Positions 44,925 through 53,241 of a DNA stretch of 64,000 nucleotides are shown here, piece after piece. Position numbers and translations under genes: made by a program. The notes beneath the pieces are model-generated. The model did no database searches. It had not been told where the DNA came from and saw only the letters and a list, made by a program, of their open reading frames with translations. Position 1 is the first letter of the stretch. Each line of letters starts with the position of its first letter. The DNA is from Bacillota bacterium (GTDB taxonomy: Bacteria > Bacillota > Clostridia > Lachnospirales > Lachnospiraceae): contig JAEWIZ010000034.1 of the NCBI GenBank assembly GCA_023386815.1, positions 101,265-165,264 on the forward strand. The letters are read 5' to 3'.

Positions 44925-45671
44925 ATGAAGAAGAAATTAGTTAGTATATTGTTGGTTACAGCTATGGCAGCAACCATATTTACAGGCTGTAAAAAGGAAG
45001 AAAGCAACACGATTATCGTAGGTACAGAGGCTGGTTTTGCACCATATGAGTATATGGATGGTGACAAGGTAGTTGGTATAGACATGGATATTGCACAAGC
45101 AATAGCAGATAGTATGGGAAAAGAGCTAGTAATCAAGAACATGGATTTTGATGGTGCGTTACTGGCTGTTCAAAATGGTACAGTTGATTTTGTTGCAGCC
45201 GGAGTATCTGTGGATGCTGAGCGTGATAAGGTTATGGATTTCTCAACAGAATATGTTAATTCAACAGAAGTGATTGTAGTTAATGCAGCAAATCCTGCTG
45301 TTACGAGTGTTGATGATGCCGGACTCGCTGATAAAATCATTGGTGTTCAGCAGGGAAATATCGCAGATTTCTATGTAGAAGAGAATGTTCAATATAAAGA
45401 AATCAAGCGTTATACCAAATTTGCTCAGGCTTCTGAGGATTTAAAGAATGGAAAAATTGATTGTATTGTTATGGATCAGTATCCTGCAGAAGAATTAGTA
45501 GCGGCTAATCCTGAACTAGTTATTATGGATGGTACTTTATTTCAGGATAAGTATGCAATTGCTGTAGATGATGGCAATAAAGAATTATTAGATAAAATTA
45601 ATGCTGTGATCGAAGATTTAAAGGCAAGTGGAAAAATGGACGAAATTATTGCGACACATACAAGCAAATAG
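44925..45671 (+). CDS. Amino-acid ABC importer binding lipoprotein
   Basis: Family 3 extracytoplasmic solute-binding protein. Lipoprotein signal with lipobox FTGC (Cys 22). Core segments VGTEAGFAPYEYMDGDKVVGIDMDIAQAIA and AAGVSVDAERDKVMDFSTEY are typical of polar amino-acid binders; the conserved Arg of the ligand site sits in AERDKV. 248 residues. GGGAG precedes ATG 44925. The permease and ATPase genes follow. Likely substrates are polar amino acids (Gln, Arg, His or cystine); no closer call is possible. Confidence 0.9.
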   Translation: MKKKLVSILLVTAMAATIFTGCKKEESNTIIVGTEAGFAPYEYMDGDKVVGIDMDIAQAIADSMGKELVIKNMDFDGALLAVQNGTVDFVAAGVSVDAERDKVMDFSTEYVNSTEVIVVNAANPAVTSVDDAGLADKIIGVQQGNIADFYVEENVQYKEIKRYTKFAQASEDLKNGKIDCIVMDQYPAEELVAANPELVIMDGTLFQDKYAIAVDDGNKELLDKINAVIEDLKASGKMDEIIATHTSK

Positions 45672-45716
45672 CAATTCATTTGGCCGAGGTCGCATCAGGA
45701 AGTAATATGATAATAG

Positions 45717-45744
45717 GAGGCTGTTAGCTAAATCGACAGCCTCC
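45717..45744 (+). terminator. Intercistronic hairpin between binding protein and permease
   Basis: Stem GGAGGCTGT (45717-45725) / ACAGCCTCC (45736-45744), without a T-run. Probably stabilises or partly terminates the binding-protein message so it is made in excess over the membrane parts. The remaining gap to 45952 shows nothing else clear. Confidence 0.6.
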
Positions 45745-45952
45745 ATCTCTATGTAAAATAAACGGTATAATAGAGCATAAATTAGGAAACGTTTCAATGG
45801 TCTTTATTCAATGGTTTCTATAAGATATAATATTGATGATTTTTAGAAATACATGTTATCACACCTAATTACGAAATTAGAAGTTACATTACCATGAAAT
45901 AAAAAGGATTGTACTTTTAACAATATAATAATAAAAAACAGGGGGTAAAAAC

Positions 45953-46642
45953 TTGGAAAGATTAAAAGAAGCCTTTTACAACGCACTTATTGCGGATCAA
46001 AGATATCTGGCTTATTTAGATGGTATTAAAGTAACGATATTAATATCCTTACTTGCCATTGCTATCGGTATCGCTATTGGTGTCCTGGTGGCTGTAGTAA
46101 AAGTTTCTGCTACAAATTCAAAAATGAAGTGGCTTGCCGGAATTTGTAATGTCTATATTACAATTATCCGTGGTACGCCGTTGATGGTTCAGTTGTTGAT
46201 TATTTATAACCTGGTATTTACATCACGTAATACGAATGAAATTGTTGTTGGTGCTGTATGCTTTGGTATTAATTCAGGAGCATATGTGGCAGAAATCATT
46301 CGTGCAGGTATTGAATCCATAGATAAAGGACAGATGGAAGCAGGACGTTCCTTGGGTTTAAATTATATTCAGACTATGAGCATGATAATATTGCCACAGG
46401 CAGTTAGAAATATTCTCCCTGCTCTTGGTAATGAATTTATCGTATTGATTAAGGAAACCTCAGTTGCTGGTGTTATCGCAGTAACCGATTTGACGAAAGC
46501 AGCTCAGTATATTGGTTCAAGAACGTGGGATATCCTTCCTCCACTTATCATAGCAGCAGCCTGCTACTTAGTCATGGTTATGGGACTTTCGAAGCTCTTA
46601 TCAATATTTGAAAGGAGGTTGGCGCGCGGTGATCGAAACTAG
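45953..46642 (+). CDS. Amino-acid ABC importer permease
   Basis: Polar amino-acid permease of the HisM/GlnP group. Five or so membrane helices, with the EAA loop EAGRSLGLNYIQTMSMIILPQAVRNILPALGNEF (residues about 140-172) and TIIRGTPLMVQLLI before it. 229 residues. TTG start at 45953 preceded by AGGGGGTAAAAAC. Its end overlaps the ATPase gene by 14 bases. Confidence 0.9.
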   Translation: MERLKEAFYNALIADQRYLAYLDGIKVTILISLLAIAIGIAIGVLVAVVKVSATNSKMKWLAGICNVYITIIRGTPLMVQLLIIYNLVFTSRNTNEIVVGAVCFGINSGAYVAEIIRAGIESIDKGQMEAGRSLGLNYIQTMSMIILPQAVRNILPALGNEFIVLIKETSVAGVIAVTDLTKAAQYIGSRTWDILPPLIIAAACYLVMVMGLSKLLSIFERRLARGDRN

Positions 46643-47351
46643 AAATCTTCAAAAATCATTTGGTAATCATAAAGTATTAAACGGAATTGATATTACGATA
46701 CAAAAAGGTGAGAAGGTGGTAGTCATTGGCCCTTCCGGTTCCGGGAAATCCACATTTCTTCGGTGTCTTAATCTGTTAGAGGTTCCAACAGGAGGAGAGA
46801 TTTGGTTCGAAGGAAATAATATCACGGATAAAAGAACAGATATTAATAAAATGCGTCAAAAGATGGGAATGGTATTCCAGCAGTTTAACTTATTTCCTCA
46901 CTTGTCCGTTATGGAGAACATTACGCTGGCACCTGTTAAGCTTGGAATAATGAATAAACAGGAAGCTGAGAATAAAGCATTGGAGTTACTAAAGAGAATT
47001 GGTTTAACAGAAAAAGCAGAAGCATATCCTAACCAATTATCAGGAGGACAAAAGCAGCGTATTGCCATTGTTCGAGCGCTTGCAATGGGTCCGGATGTTA
47101 TGCTCTTTGATGAACCTACCTCTGCACTCGATCCTGAGATGGTAGGAGAGGTTCTTGATTTAATGACTCAGCTTGCAGATGAGGGAATGACAATGGTGGT
47201 TGTTACCCATGAGATGAACTTTGCAAAGAAGGTTGCCACACGTATCCTCTTCATTGATGAAGGTAAAATTGTAGAAGAAAATACACCGGATGAATTCTTT
47301 GATCATCCAGAGCATCCGAGACTTCAGGAGTTTTTATCGAAAATATTATAA
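46629..47351 (+). CDS. Amino-acid ABC importer ATPase
   Basis: ATPase of the GlnQ/HisP group. Walker A IGPSGSGKST (about 33-42), Q-loop GMVFQQFNLFPHLS, signature LSGGQKQRIAIVRAL, Walker B VMLFDEPTSALDPE, H-loop VVVTHEMNFAKKVATR. 240 residues from GTG 46629, chosen because AAAGGAGGT at 46611-46619 is 9 bases upstream; an earlier TTG in frame is inside that site. Gene set is binding protein, permease, ATPase on one transcript. Confidence 0.92.
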   Translation: MIETRNLQKSFGNHKVLNGIDITIQKGEKVVVIGPSGSGKSTFLRCLNLLEVPTGGEIWFEGNNITDKRTDINKMRQKMGMVFQQFNLFPHLSVMENITLAPVKLGIMNKQEAENKALELLKRIGLTEKAEAYPNQLSGGQKQRIAIVRALAMGPDVMLFDEPTSALDPEMVGEVLDLMTQLADEGMTMVVVTHEMNFAKKVATRILFIDEGKIVEENTPDEFFDHPEHPRLQEFLSKIL

Positions 47352-47354
47352 GTT

Positions 47355-47509
47355 ATGAGAAGTTGCTTTTTACTTCTCATAAAAGGCAGCGCACTTTGCT
47401 GCCGTGCATCGTGATTCTTGGTACACGTATTTTAATACTATAATATAAATAATTTTTAGCAAACTGTAAGAAACTATAAGGCGGTTGTCAAACATGGGCA
47501 ATCGCTTTT
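47355..47509 (+). terminator. Terminator region after the amino-acid ABC genes
   Basis: Three inverted repeats: ATGAGAAG (47355-47362) / CTTCTCAT (47373-47380); GGCAGC (47385-47390) / GCTGCC (47398-47403); and GCGGTTGT / GCAATCGC near 47482-47504 followed by TTTTT. The last has the best terminator shape. They share the 411-base gap before the ACT-protein gene. Confidence 0.65.
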
Positions 47510-47642
47510 TGTACATAATAAAAACATTTAAAAAGCAAATGTTCCGTATTTTATTTTTATACAAAAATATAAATAAATACTATCTTGAATCAAGCATAAG
47601 TGACAAAACTGGAAGATTTAAAAGCATCCTGTCAAAATGGGG

Positions 47643-47671
47643 TTGCAAAATACGAGAATTTGTGCTAGTAT
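47643..47671 (+). promoter_or_regulatory. Promoter of the ACT-protein/hom genes
   Basis: TTGCAA (47643-47648), 17 bases, TAGTAT (47666-47671), 92 bases before the ACT gene. Confidence 0.55.
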
Positions 47672-47762
47672 TCTTTCTAGTAAAGACAGTTGTATTCGAG
47701 ATAAATACAGGAGTTTCATCTAATACGGAATTTGCATCTATAAACGCAGGAGGTGCTTATAC

Positions 47763-48200
47763 ATGAATGGTGAGTATTTTATTGTAAAGAAAAAGGCCGT
47801 ACCAGAAGTATTATTAAAGGTGGTTGAGGCTAAGAGGCTTCTGGATTCAGAACGTGTTATGACGGTACAGGAAGCAACGGATGCTGTTGAAATAAGTAGA
47901 AGTTCATTTTATAAGTATCGGGATGATATCTTCCCTTTTTATGAAAATACGAGAGGTAAGACAATTACCTTTATGCTTCAAATGGATGATAGACCAGGTC
48001 TATTGTCAAAGGTATTAAATCAGGTAGCTAGATGTGAAGCTAACATTTTAACAATTCATCAAAGTATCCCGGTAAATGGGATTGCTTTACTTACTTTAAG
48101 TATTGAGATATTACCACAGACTGATAGTACTTCAATTTTGATGGATGCAATCGAAGCTATGGATGGAATTCATTATGTAAAGCTGGTATCAAGAGAATAG
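47763..48200 (+). CDS. ACT-domain protein (PheB/UPF0735 type)
   Basis: Small regulatory protein with a C-terminal ACT domain. An N-terminal helix-turn-helix-like part (MTVQEATDAVEISRSSFYKYRDDIFPF, about 38-64) precedes FMLQMDDRPGLLSKVLNQVARCEANILTIHQSIP (ACT). 145 residues. AGGAGGTGCTTATAC precedes ATG 47763. The family (ThrR/PheB-like) often sits next to homoserine dehydrogenase, as here, and is thought to sense an amino acid such as threonine; the ligand is inference. Confidence 0.87.
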   Translation: MNGEYFIVKKKAVPEVLLKVVEAKRLLDSERVMTVQEATDAVEISRSSFYKYRDDIFPFYENTRGKTITFMLQMDDRPGLLSKVLNQVARCEANILTIHQSIPVNGIALLTLSIEILPQTDSTSILMDAIEAMDGIHYVKLVSRE

Positions 48201-48354
48201 TAATTTGTAACCAAGCTTAGGCTGTCCGTGGTTAGTCCGTGGGAAGAGTACACACTGGATTCCAGTTTAAAGAAATAGGCCTTTTTTACAGGATGTAGTT
48301 GTGTGTACACTCAAAATCAATAAGTTTGGTTACAGCAGGAATGGAGGAACAAAG

Positions 48355-49569
48355 ATGATTAATATTGCAGTCTTAGGATACGGCACCATAGGTTCCGGTG
48401 TAGTAGAGGTTTTAAAAACAAACAGTGATAGCATTACAAAGAGAGCAGGAGATTCCATTGAGGTTAAGTATGTGCTTGATCTAAGAGAATTCCCTGGAGA
48501 CCCTATTATGGATAAGGTTGTCCATGATATTAATATTATCTTAGACGATCCGGAAGTATTAATTGTCTGCGAACATATGGGTGGAGTAGAACCCGCATAT
48601 ACATTTGTAAAAAGCGCTCTCTCAAAGGGCAAGAGTGTAGTTACATCAAATAAGGAGTTAGTTGCAAAGCACGGTGCAGAGCTGCTGGATTTAGCAAAAG
48701 AAAAAGGATTAAACTTCTTATTTGAAGCGAGTGTAGGTGGAGGAATCCCCATTATACGGCCATTAAACCAGTCCTTGACTGCTGATGAAATCATGGAAAT
48801 CACAGGTATTCTCAATGGTACAACAAATTATATATTATCCAAAATGAGTGAAGAGGGTGTGGATTTTGACACGGCGCTCTCTGAGGCACAGAAAATGGGA
48901 TATGCGGAGCGTAATCCTGCCGCTGATGTGGAAGGACATGACGCCTGCAGAAAGATAGCAATCTTATCCTCTCTTGCCTTTGGCATGCAGGTGGATTTTG
49001 AAGATATATATACCGAGGGAATCACAAAAATATCTGATATAGATATTCGCTATGCTAAGGCGTTGAATGCGAGAATTAAATTATTTGCTTCAAGCATCCG
49101 TGAAGAGGAGCAGGTATATGCCATGGTTGCACCGGTAATGATCCGTGCAAATCATCCTCTGTACAGTGTGAATAATGTATTCAATGGAATTTTTGTAAAA
49201 GGTAATGTAATCGGTGACGTTATGTTTTATGGTAGCGGAGCTGGTAAGCTGCCTACGGCAAGTGCGGTTGTTGCCGACGTTGTTGATGCTGCAAAACACT
49301 TGGAGAAAAATATTTGGACCATTTGGAGCAGCAAGAAGTTGGAGTTGACACACGTAAACCACATACAACACAGATTCTTTATCCGTGTTAAGGATACTGC
49401 CAAAGTAAAAGAGCAGGTTGCCAATTTATTCGGTAGTGTAGAAGAGGTAAAAGCAGACGGAGTTACCGGCGAATATGCGTTTATCACCTCTGATATAACG
49501 GAACAGGATTTTAATGAGAATAAAAATAAATTATCTGACGTTCTCAGCGTAATCCGAGTTAGATTCTAA
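48355..49569 (+). CDS. hom: Homoserine dehydrogenase
   Basis: NAD(P)-dependent enzyme reducing aspartate semialdehyde to homoserine. Rossmann motif VLGYGTIGSGVVEVL (5-19), catalytic-region TSNKELVAKHGAEL and GILNGTTNYILSKM, then AERNPAADVEGHDACRK. The C-terminal 75 residues (HRFFIRVKDTAKVKEQVANLFG) form an ACT-like regulatory domain. 404 residues. ATG 48355 follows ATGGAGGAACAAAG; the frame is open earlier from 48301. It is followed by the phosphoglycerate-mutase-like gene and lysC. Confidence 0.94.
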   Translation: MINIAVLGYGTIGSGVVEVLKTNSDSITKRAGDSIEVKYVLDLREFPGDPIMDKVVHDINIILDDPEVLIVCEHMGGVEPAYTFVKSALSKGKSVVTSNKELVAKHGAELLDLAKEKGLNFLFEASVGGGIPIIRPLNQSLTADEIMEITGILNGTTNYILSKMSEEGVDFDTALSEAQKMGYAERNPAADVEGHDACRKIAILSSLAFGMQVDFEDIYTEGITKISDIDIRYAKALNARIKLFASSIREEEQVYAMVAPVMIRANHPLYSVNNVFNGIFVKGNVIGDVMFYGSGAGKLPTASAVVADVVDAAKHLEKNIWTIWSSKKLELTHVNHIQHRFFIRVKDTAKVKEQVANLFGSVEEVKADGVTGEYAFITSDITEQDFNENKNKLSDVLSVIRVRF

Positions 49570-49578
49570 GATAGGTAT

Positions 49579-49637
49579 GGGTCTGTTTCAAAAGGAGGAC
49601 ATAGGATTCTATTTCCCGGTCTCTTTGAAACAGCCCC
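49579..49637 (+). terminator. Inverted repeat after hom
   Basis: GGGTCTGTTTCAAA (49579-49592) / TTTGAAACAGCCCC (49624-49637), one mismatch, followed by TTGTTT. A terminator or attenuator ahead of the next gene. Confidence 0.7.
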
Positions 49638-49696
49638 TTGTTTACGTTAAGAATTATGTCAAGCTGATGGCGGCAGAGTAGAAAGGACTTAAGGTT

Positions 49697-50899
49697 ATGA
49701 AATATATTATTGTGTTAGGTGATGGAATGGCAGATGAGCCATTGGCAGAGTTAGGGAATAAAACACCTTTAATGGCAGCGGTCACACCCCAGTTGGATGT
49801 TCTTGCAAAATGGTCAGAATTAGGTCTTGCTTATACAATCCCGGAAGGTATGAAGCCTGGAAGCGATACAGCGAATCTTGCAGTACTTGGCTACAACCCG
49901 AAGGTATATTACTCCGGACGATCTCCCTTGGAGGCTCTGAGTATCGGAGTAGATCTAAAACCAACGGATATAGCACTTCGCTGTAATACTGTAACCCTTT
50001 CAGAAGAAGATAAACCATATGAGGAGTTAACGATAGTTGATCACAGCTCCGGGGAAATTTCTACAGATGAGGCAGCCATTCTTATTGAAGCTGTAAGAAA
50101 AGAGCTTGAGAATGACATTTATAAATTCTATGTAGGAACCAGCTACCGCCATTTAACGATTTGGGAAAAGGGGAAGGTGGTTGACCTTACACAGCCCCAT
50201 GATATTCTGGGTAAAGTAATAGGTGAACATCTTCCGGAAGAAGCCGCCCTGAGAGAAATGATGAAAAAAAGCTATGATATCCTAAATAATCATCCGATCA
50301 ACGAAGCAAGAAAAGCAAAGGGACTTAATAAAGCAAATTCTATCTGGTTTTGGGGTGCAGGAACAAAGCCTGCTTTAACCTCCTTTGAGGAGAAGACTCA
50401 TTTGAAAGGAGCTATGATCTCAGCGGTTGATCTATTAAAGGGTATTGCGGTTGGAGCAAAGATGAAGGTTATCGAAGTACCAGGGGCTGATGGCACCCTT
50501 CATACGAATTATGAAGGTAAGGCTATGGCAGCAGTGGAAGTATTACTTAAGGATGATTATGATTTCGTCTATGTTCATGTAGAAGCACCGGACGAGATGG
50601 GACATCAGGGGAACATAGCAAATAAAGTAACCTCAATTGAGTACTTAGACCAAAGGGTCATCAAGGTTATTATGGAGGAAATGGAGAAAGCAGGTGCAGA
50701 GTATCGAATGCTTGTCATGCCTGATCATCCAACACCGATCAGGTGCAGAACACATACCAGTGACCCGGTGCCATATCTACTGTATGATAGTAGGGCAAAG
50801 CAGAATAACAGCTGGCTATATAACGAAGCAGAAGCAAAAGTAAGCGGGAATGTAGTTTTAGAGGGTTATACTGTCATTAATAAATTAATTACACAATAA
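49697..50899 (+). CDS. PGAM-like protein, probable homoserine kinase
   Basis: Alkaline-phosphatase-superfamily protein of the archaeal-type cofactor-independent phosphoglycerate mutase group (ApgM, TIGR02535). Metal-binding residues are visible: VLGDGMADEP (N-terminal Asp), GSDTANLAVLGYNP (catalytic Ser/Thr region), EAPDEMGHQGN and VMPDHPTP with HTSDPVPY (C-terminal ligands). 400 residues. Because it lies between hom and lysC, and no thrB is visible, it probably phosphorylates homoserine, the role proposed for such clustered copies in Bacteroides and clostridia. A glycolytic role remains possible. Confidence 0.85.
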   Translation: MKYIIVLGDGMADEPLAELGNKTPLMAAVTPQLDVLAKWSELGLAYTIPEGMKPGSDTANLAVLGYNPKVYYSGRSPLEALSIGVDLKPTDIALRCNTVTLSEEDKPYEELTIVDHSSGEISTDEAAILIEAVRKELENDIYKFYVGTSYRHLTIWEKGKVVDLTQPHDILGKVIGEHLPEEAALREMMKKSYDILNNHPINEARKAKGLNKANSIWFWGAGTKPALTSFEEKTHLKGAMISAVDLLKGIAVGAKMKVIEVPGADGTLHTNYEGKAMAAVEVLLKDDYDFVYVHVEAPDEMGHQGNIANKVTSIEYLDQRVIKVIMEEMEKAGAEYRMLVMPDHPTPIRCRTHTSDPVPYLLYDSRAKQNNSWLYNEAEAKVSGNVVLEGYTVINKLITQ

Positions 50900-50919
50900 A
50901 ATATATGGTATACAACAGG

Positions 50920-51000
50920 ATGAACATAGACTAATTTATTCATTTCATAGGATAGATCAACGGATCTACGAACGAAATAAAGATTATAGTTTATGTTCAT
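50920..51000 (+). terminator. Long hairpin after the PGAM-like gene
   Basis: Outer stem ATGAACATA (50920-50928) / TATGTTCAT (50992-51000), middle TTTATT/AAATAAA pairing and inner TAGATC-AACG-GATCTA, followed by TTT. No lysine-riboswitch features were found in this gap. Confidence 0.55.
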
Positions 51001-51109
51001 TTTGCGAAAGGGAGAAGGTTGAAAGAAATGAGATTAATTAACGAAGGGGGGACTGGGTTCATGCTGGCACTTTCATGGCATTTGTGCAGTAAGGAGCATG
51101 GACATAATT

Positions 51110-52321
51110 ATGCTTATAGTTAAAAAATTCGGTGGTACATCGGTTGCGAATAAAGATAGAATCTTCAATGTCGCCGGAAGGATCAGGGAGGAATATAAAA
51201 GGGGTAATGAGGTGGTAGTTGTCCTCTCAGCAATGGGAAAACAAACAGATGCCTTGCTTGATATGGCAAAGGAGATTAATCCAAACGCATCGAAGCGAGA
51301 GGTTGATATGCTACTCGTCACCGGGGAGCAAATCTCGGTTGCATTGATGGCCATGGCCTTAGACACCTTGGGAGTACCAGCAGTATCCTTAAATGCATAT
51401 CAGGTTGCAATGCATACCACATCCGTATACGGTAATGCCAGACTAAAGCGAATTGATACAGAAAGAATTCACAATGAGCTGGAGAGTAAACGAGTCGTTA
51501 TTATAACAGGCTTTCAGGGAGTCAATAAATTTGATGATTATACTACCCTTGGCAGGGGTGGTTCCGATACAACAGCTGTGGCTTTGGCAGCAGCACTTCA
51601 TGCAGATGCCTGTGAGATTTATACGGATGTCGATGGTGTATTTACAGCGGATCCAAGAATTGTTCCAAAGGCTAGAAAGTTGGATGAAATTACCTACGAT
51701 GAGATGTTAGAGCTGGCTTCCTTAGGAGCCGGAGTTTTGCATAATAGATCAGTAGAAATGGCAAAAAAATTCGGAGTACAATTAGTGGTACGCTCCAGCT
51801 TAAACAATTCCGAAGGAACAGTTGTGAAGGAGGTAATAAAAATGGAAAAAATGCTTGTAAGTGGTGTTGCCTGCGACAAAAATACAGCTAGAGTATCGGT
51901 TGTGGGCTTAGAGGATCAGCCAGGGGTAGCGTTCAAATTATTTAACCTACTGGCAAATCATAATATTAATGTAGATATTATATTGCAATCCATTGGCAGG
52001 GAAGGTACAAAGGACATTTCCTTTACCATAAAAGAGGATGATCTTAAGGAAGCGGTAACTATTTTAGAAAGCCACAGAGAAGGCAGCCTGAAATGCCAGA
52101 AGATTGATACAGAGCGAGAAGTCGCAAAAGTATCCATTGTCGGTGCAGGTATGATGGCAAATTCGGGAATTGCTTCTAAGATGTTTGAGGCATTGTATGA
52201 TGTTGGCATCAATATTAAGATGATTTCTACCTCTGAGATAAGGGTTACAGTTTTGATTGATGAAACTCAGGTGGAGAAGGCAATGAACGCAGTGCATGAT
52301 AAATTCTTGTTTGCGATGTAA
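51110..52321 (+). CDS. lysC: Aspartate kinase
   Basis: First enzyme of the Asp family (Lys, Thr, Met). The N-terminal VKKFGGTSVANKDR is the kinase signature, followed by LVTGEQISVALMAMAL, GRGGSDTTAVALAAALHADACEIYTDVDGVFTADPR. The C-terminal 150 residues are two ACT domains (SVVGLEDQPGVAFKLFNLLANHNINVD and SIVGAGMMANSGIASKMFEAL), predicting feedback control. 403 residues. ATG 51110 gives the family-like MLIVKKFGG start; ATG 51098 is 1 base from AAGGAG. Spacing is unusual for both, so the start is not certain. Confidence 0.94.
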   Translation: MLIVKKFGGTSVANKDRIFNVAGRIREEYKRGNEVVVVLSAMGKQTDALLDMAKEINPNASKREVDMLLVTGEQISVALMAMALDTLGVPAVSLNAYQVAMHTTSVYGNARLKRIDTERIHNELESKRVVIITGFQGVNKFDDYTTLGRGGSDTTAVALAAALHADACEIYTDVDGVFTADPRIVPKARKLDEITYDEMLELASLGAGVLHNRSVEMAKKFGVQLVVRSSLNNSEGTVVKEVIKMEKMLVSGVACDKNTARVSVVGLEDQPGVAFKLFNLLANHNINVDIILQSIGREGTKDISFTIKEDDLKEAVTILESHREGSLKCQKIDTEREVAKVSIVGAGMMANSGIASKMFEALYDVGINIKMISTSEIRVTVLIDETQVEKAMNAVHDKFLFAM

Positions 52322-52338
52322 AGGTAGTAGTTAGTCAG

Positions 52339-52429
52339 GCTGTTGCTTTTTAGGTAGTGGAGTGGATCGAAGGGCTTTTAGAGGAGCTGATCGTCCTTCA
52401 TTCCACGTAATTACTTGATGAGCAACAGC
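52339..52429. terminator. Large inverted repeat between lysC and the SprA-like gene
   Basis: GCTGTTGCT (52339-52347) / AGCAACAGC (52421-52429), with further pairing of AGTGGAGTGGA and TTCCACGTAATTACT arms inside. Followed by TATTTTAT. Lies between convergent genes and can serve both. Confidence 0.8.
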
Positions 52430-52445
52430 TATTTTATATTCTTTC

Positions 52446-52946
52446 TTATGCTACTGCATCAAAGTTCAAGCCTCTTAAAAGACTGCCTTCTAAAGATTTA
52501 CGGGAGTTGTCGTAGGGATTACTGGTGTTGTATTCAATGGTTGAGCGTGTTGTACCGCCGGAGATATAAGGGGTTCCGCATTCAGGACAGACAGCCATTT
52601 TGAGGGAGACAGATGCGGATATGAAACGGTTTCCTTCTTGATTTCCTTTGCTGTAGGCATTTGCTACATGTTCTTGCTCATGGGCTGATACAGCTGTGAA
52701 GGATGCTGCTGGAGATATATGTGTAGGTGTTTGAAAGGATACGTTGGAATCGTTAGAGCCATCCACATATTTTCTTTCTTTGCAGGTCTGACATTGGGCT
52801 GCTTCTAATTTTCCGATGGAACCGGGAGAGGACGGACCAACTGGAGTAACGCCGTTTATTTTGCTAATAGCATTTACGGATTCACCGATTGGGCTAATCC
52901 TGGCAGCAGGATAGGTGTATGAAACTGAACTAATCGGATTTATCAT
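52446..52946 (-). CDS. SprA-like putative metalloprotease (HEQEH motif)
   Basis: 166-residue protein resembling the SprA-related / CJM1_0395 family. The family segments are CQTCKERKYVDGSNDSNVSF (53-72), TPTHISPAASFTAVSAHEQEH, with the zinc-protease-like HEQEH, and a second cysteine pair in CPECGTPYISGG. It starts MINPISSVSYTYPAARISPI, with no clear signal peptide; AGGAG lies before the ATG at 52946. Whether it is an active peptidase is unknown. It stands alone between lysC and tex. Confidence 0.8.
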   Translation of the reverse strand: MINPISSVSYTYPAARISPIGESVNAISKINGVTPVGPSSPGSIGKLEAAQCQTCKERKYVDGSNDSNVSFQTPTHISPAASFTAVSAHEQEHVANAYSKGNQEGNRFISASVSLKMAVCPECGTPYISGGTTRSTIEYNTSNPYDNSRKSLEGSLLRGLNFDAVA

Positions 52947-53241
52947 CTAATCTCCTCCCTTTTGTTGACCGATGCAATATAGGCTTTATGTCAGAACCAG
53001 TAAAGCGGTTGAGCTATCTGTTTCTTACAGACCTAATCTGATCAAGGAATACTTCAATCGCTGTTTGTGTCCTTACATGTATTATTATAATATAGCATAA
53101 TATGACAGTCAATAGGCACTAGAGTAGGTCCAGAATAGCGTACACTTAAGCATTTACGGTTGCTTTTCAAATCATGAAATGGTATTATTATACTTTGAAA
53201 ATAATGCATCAGATATCTTTTGATATAAGGAGTAAATGAAT

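Noticed and set aside
47485..47766. Plus-strand frame of 93 codons before the ACT gene
   Set aside because: Starts inside a terminator-like hairpin, has no ribosome site, Lys/Phe/Ile/Tyr-rich AT noise composition, and contains the predicted promoter.
50900..51109. Lysine riboswitch before lysC
   Set aside because: None of the conserved lysine-aptamer blocks is present; only a long hairpin.
51029..51124. 32-codon leader peptide overlapping the lysC start
   Set aside because: Has a purine-rich upstream region but no run of Lys or Thr codons and no clear attenuator after it.
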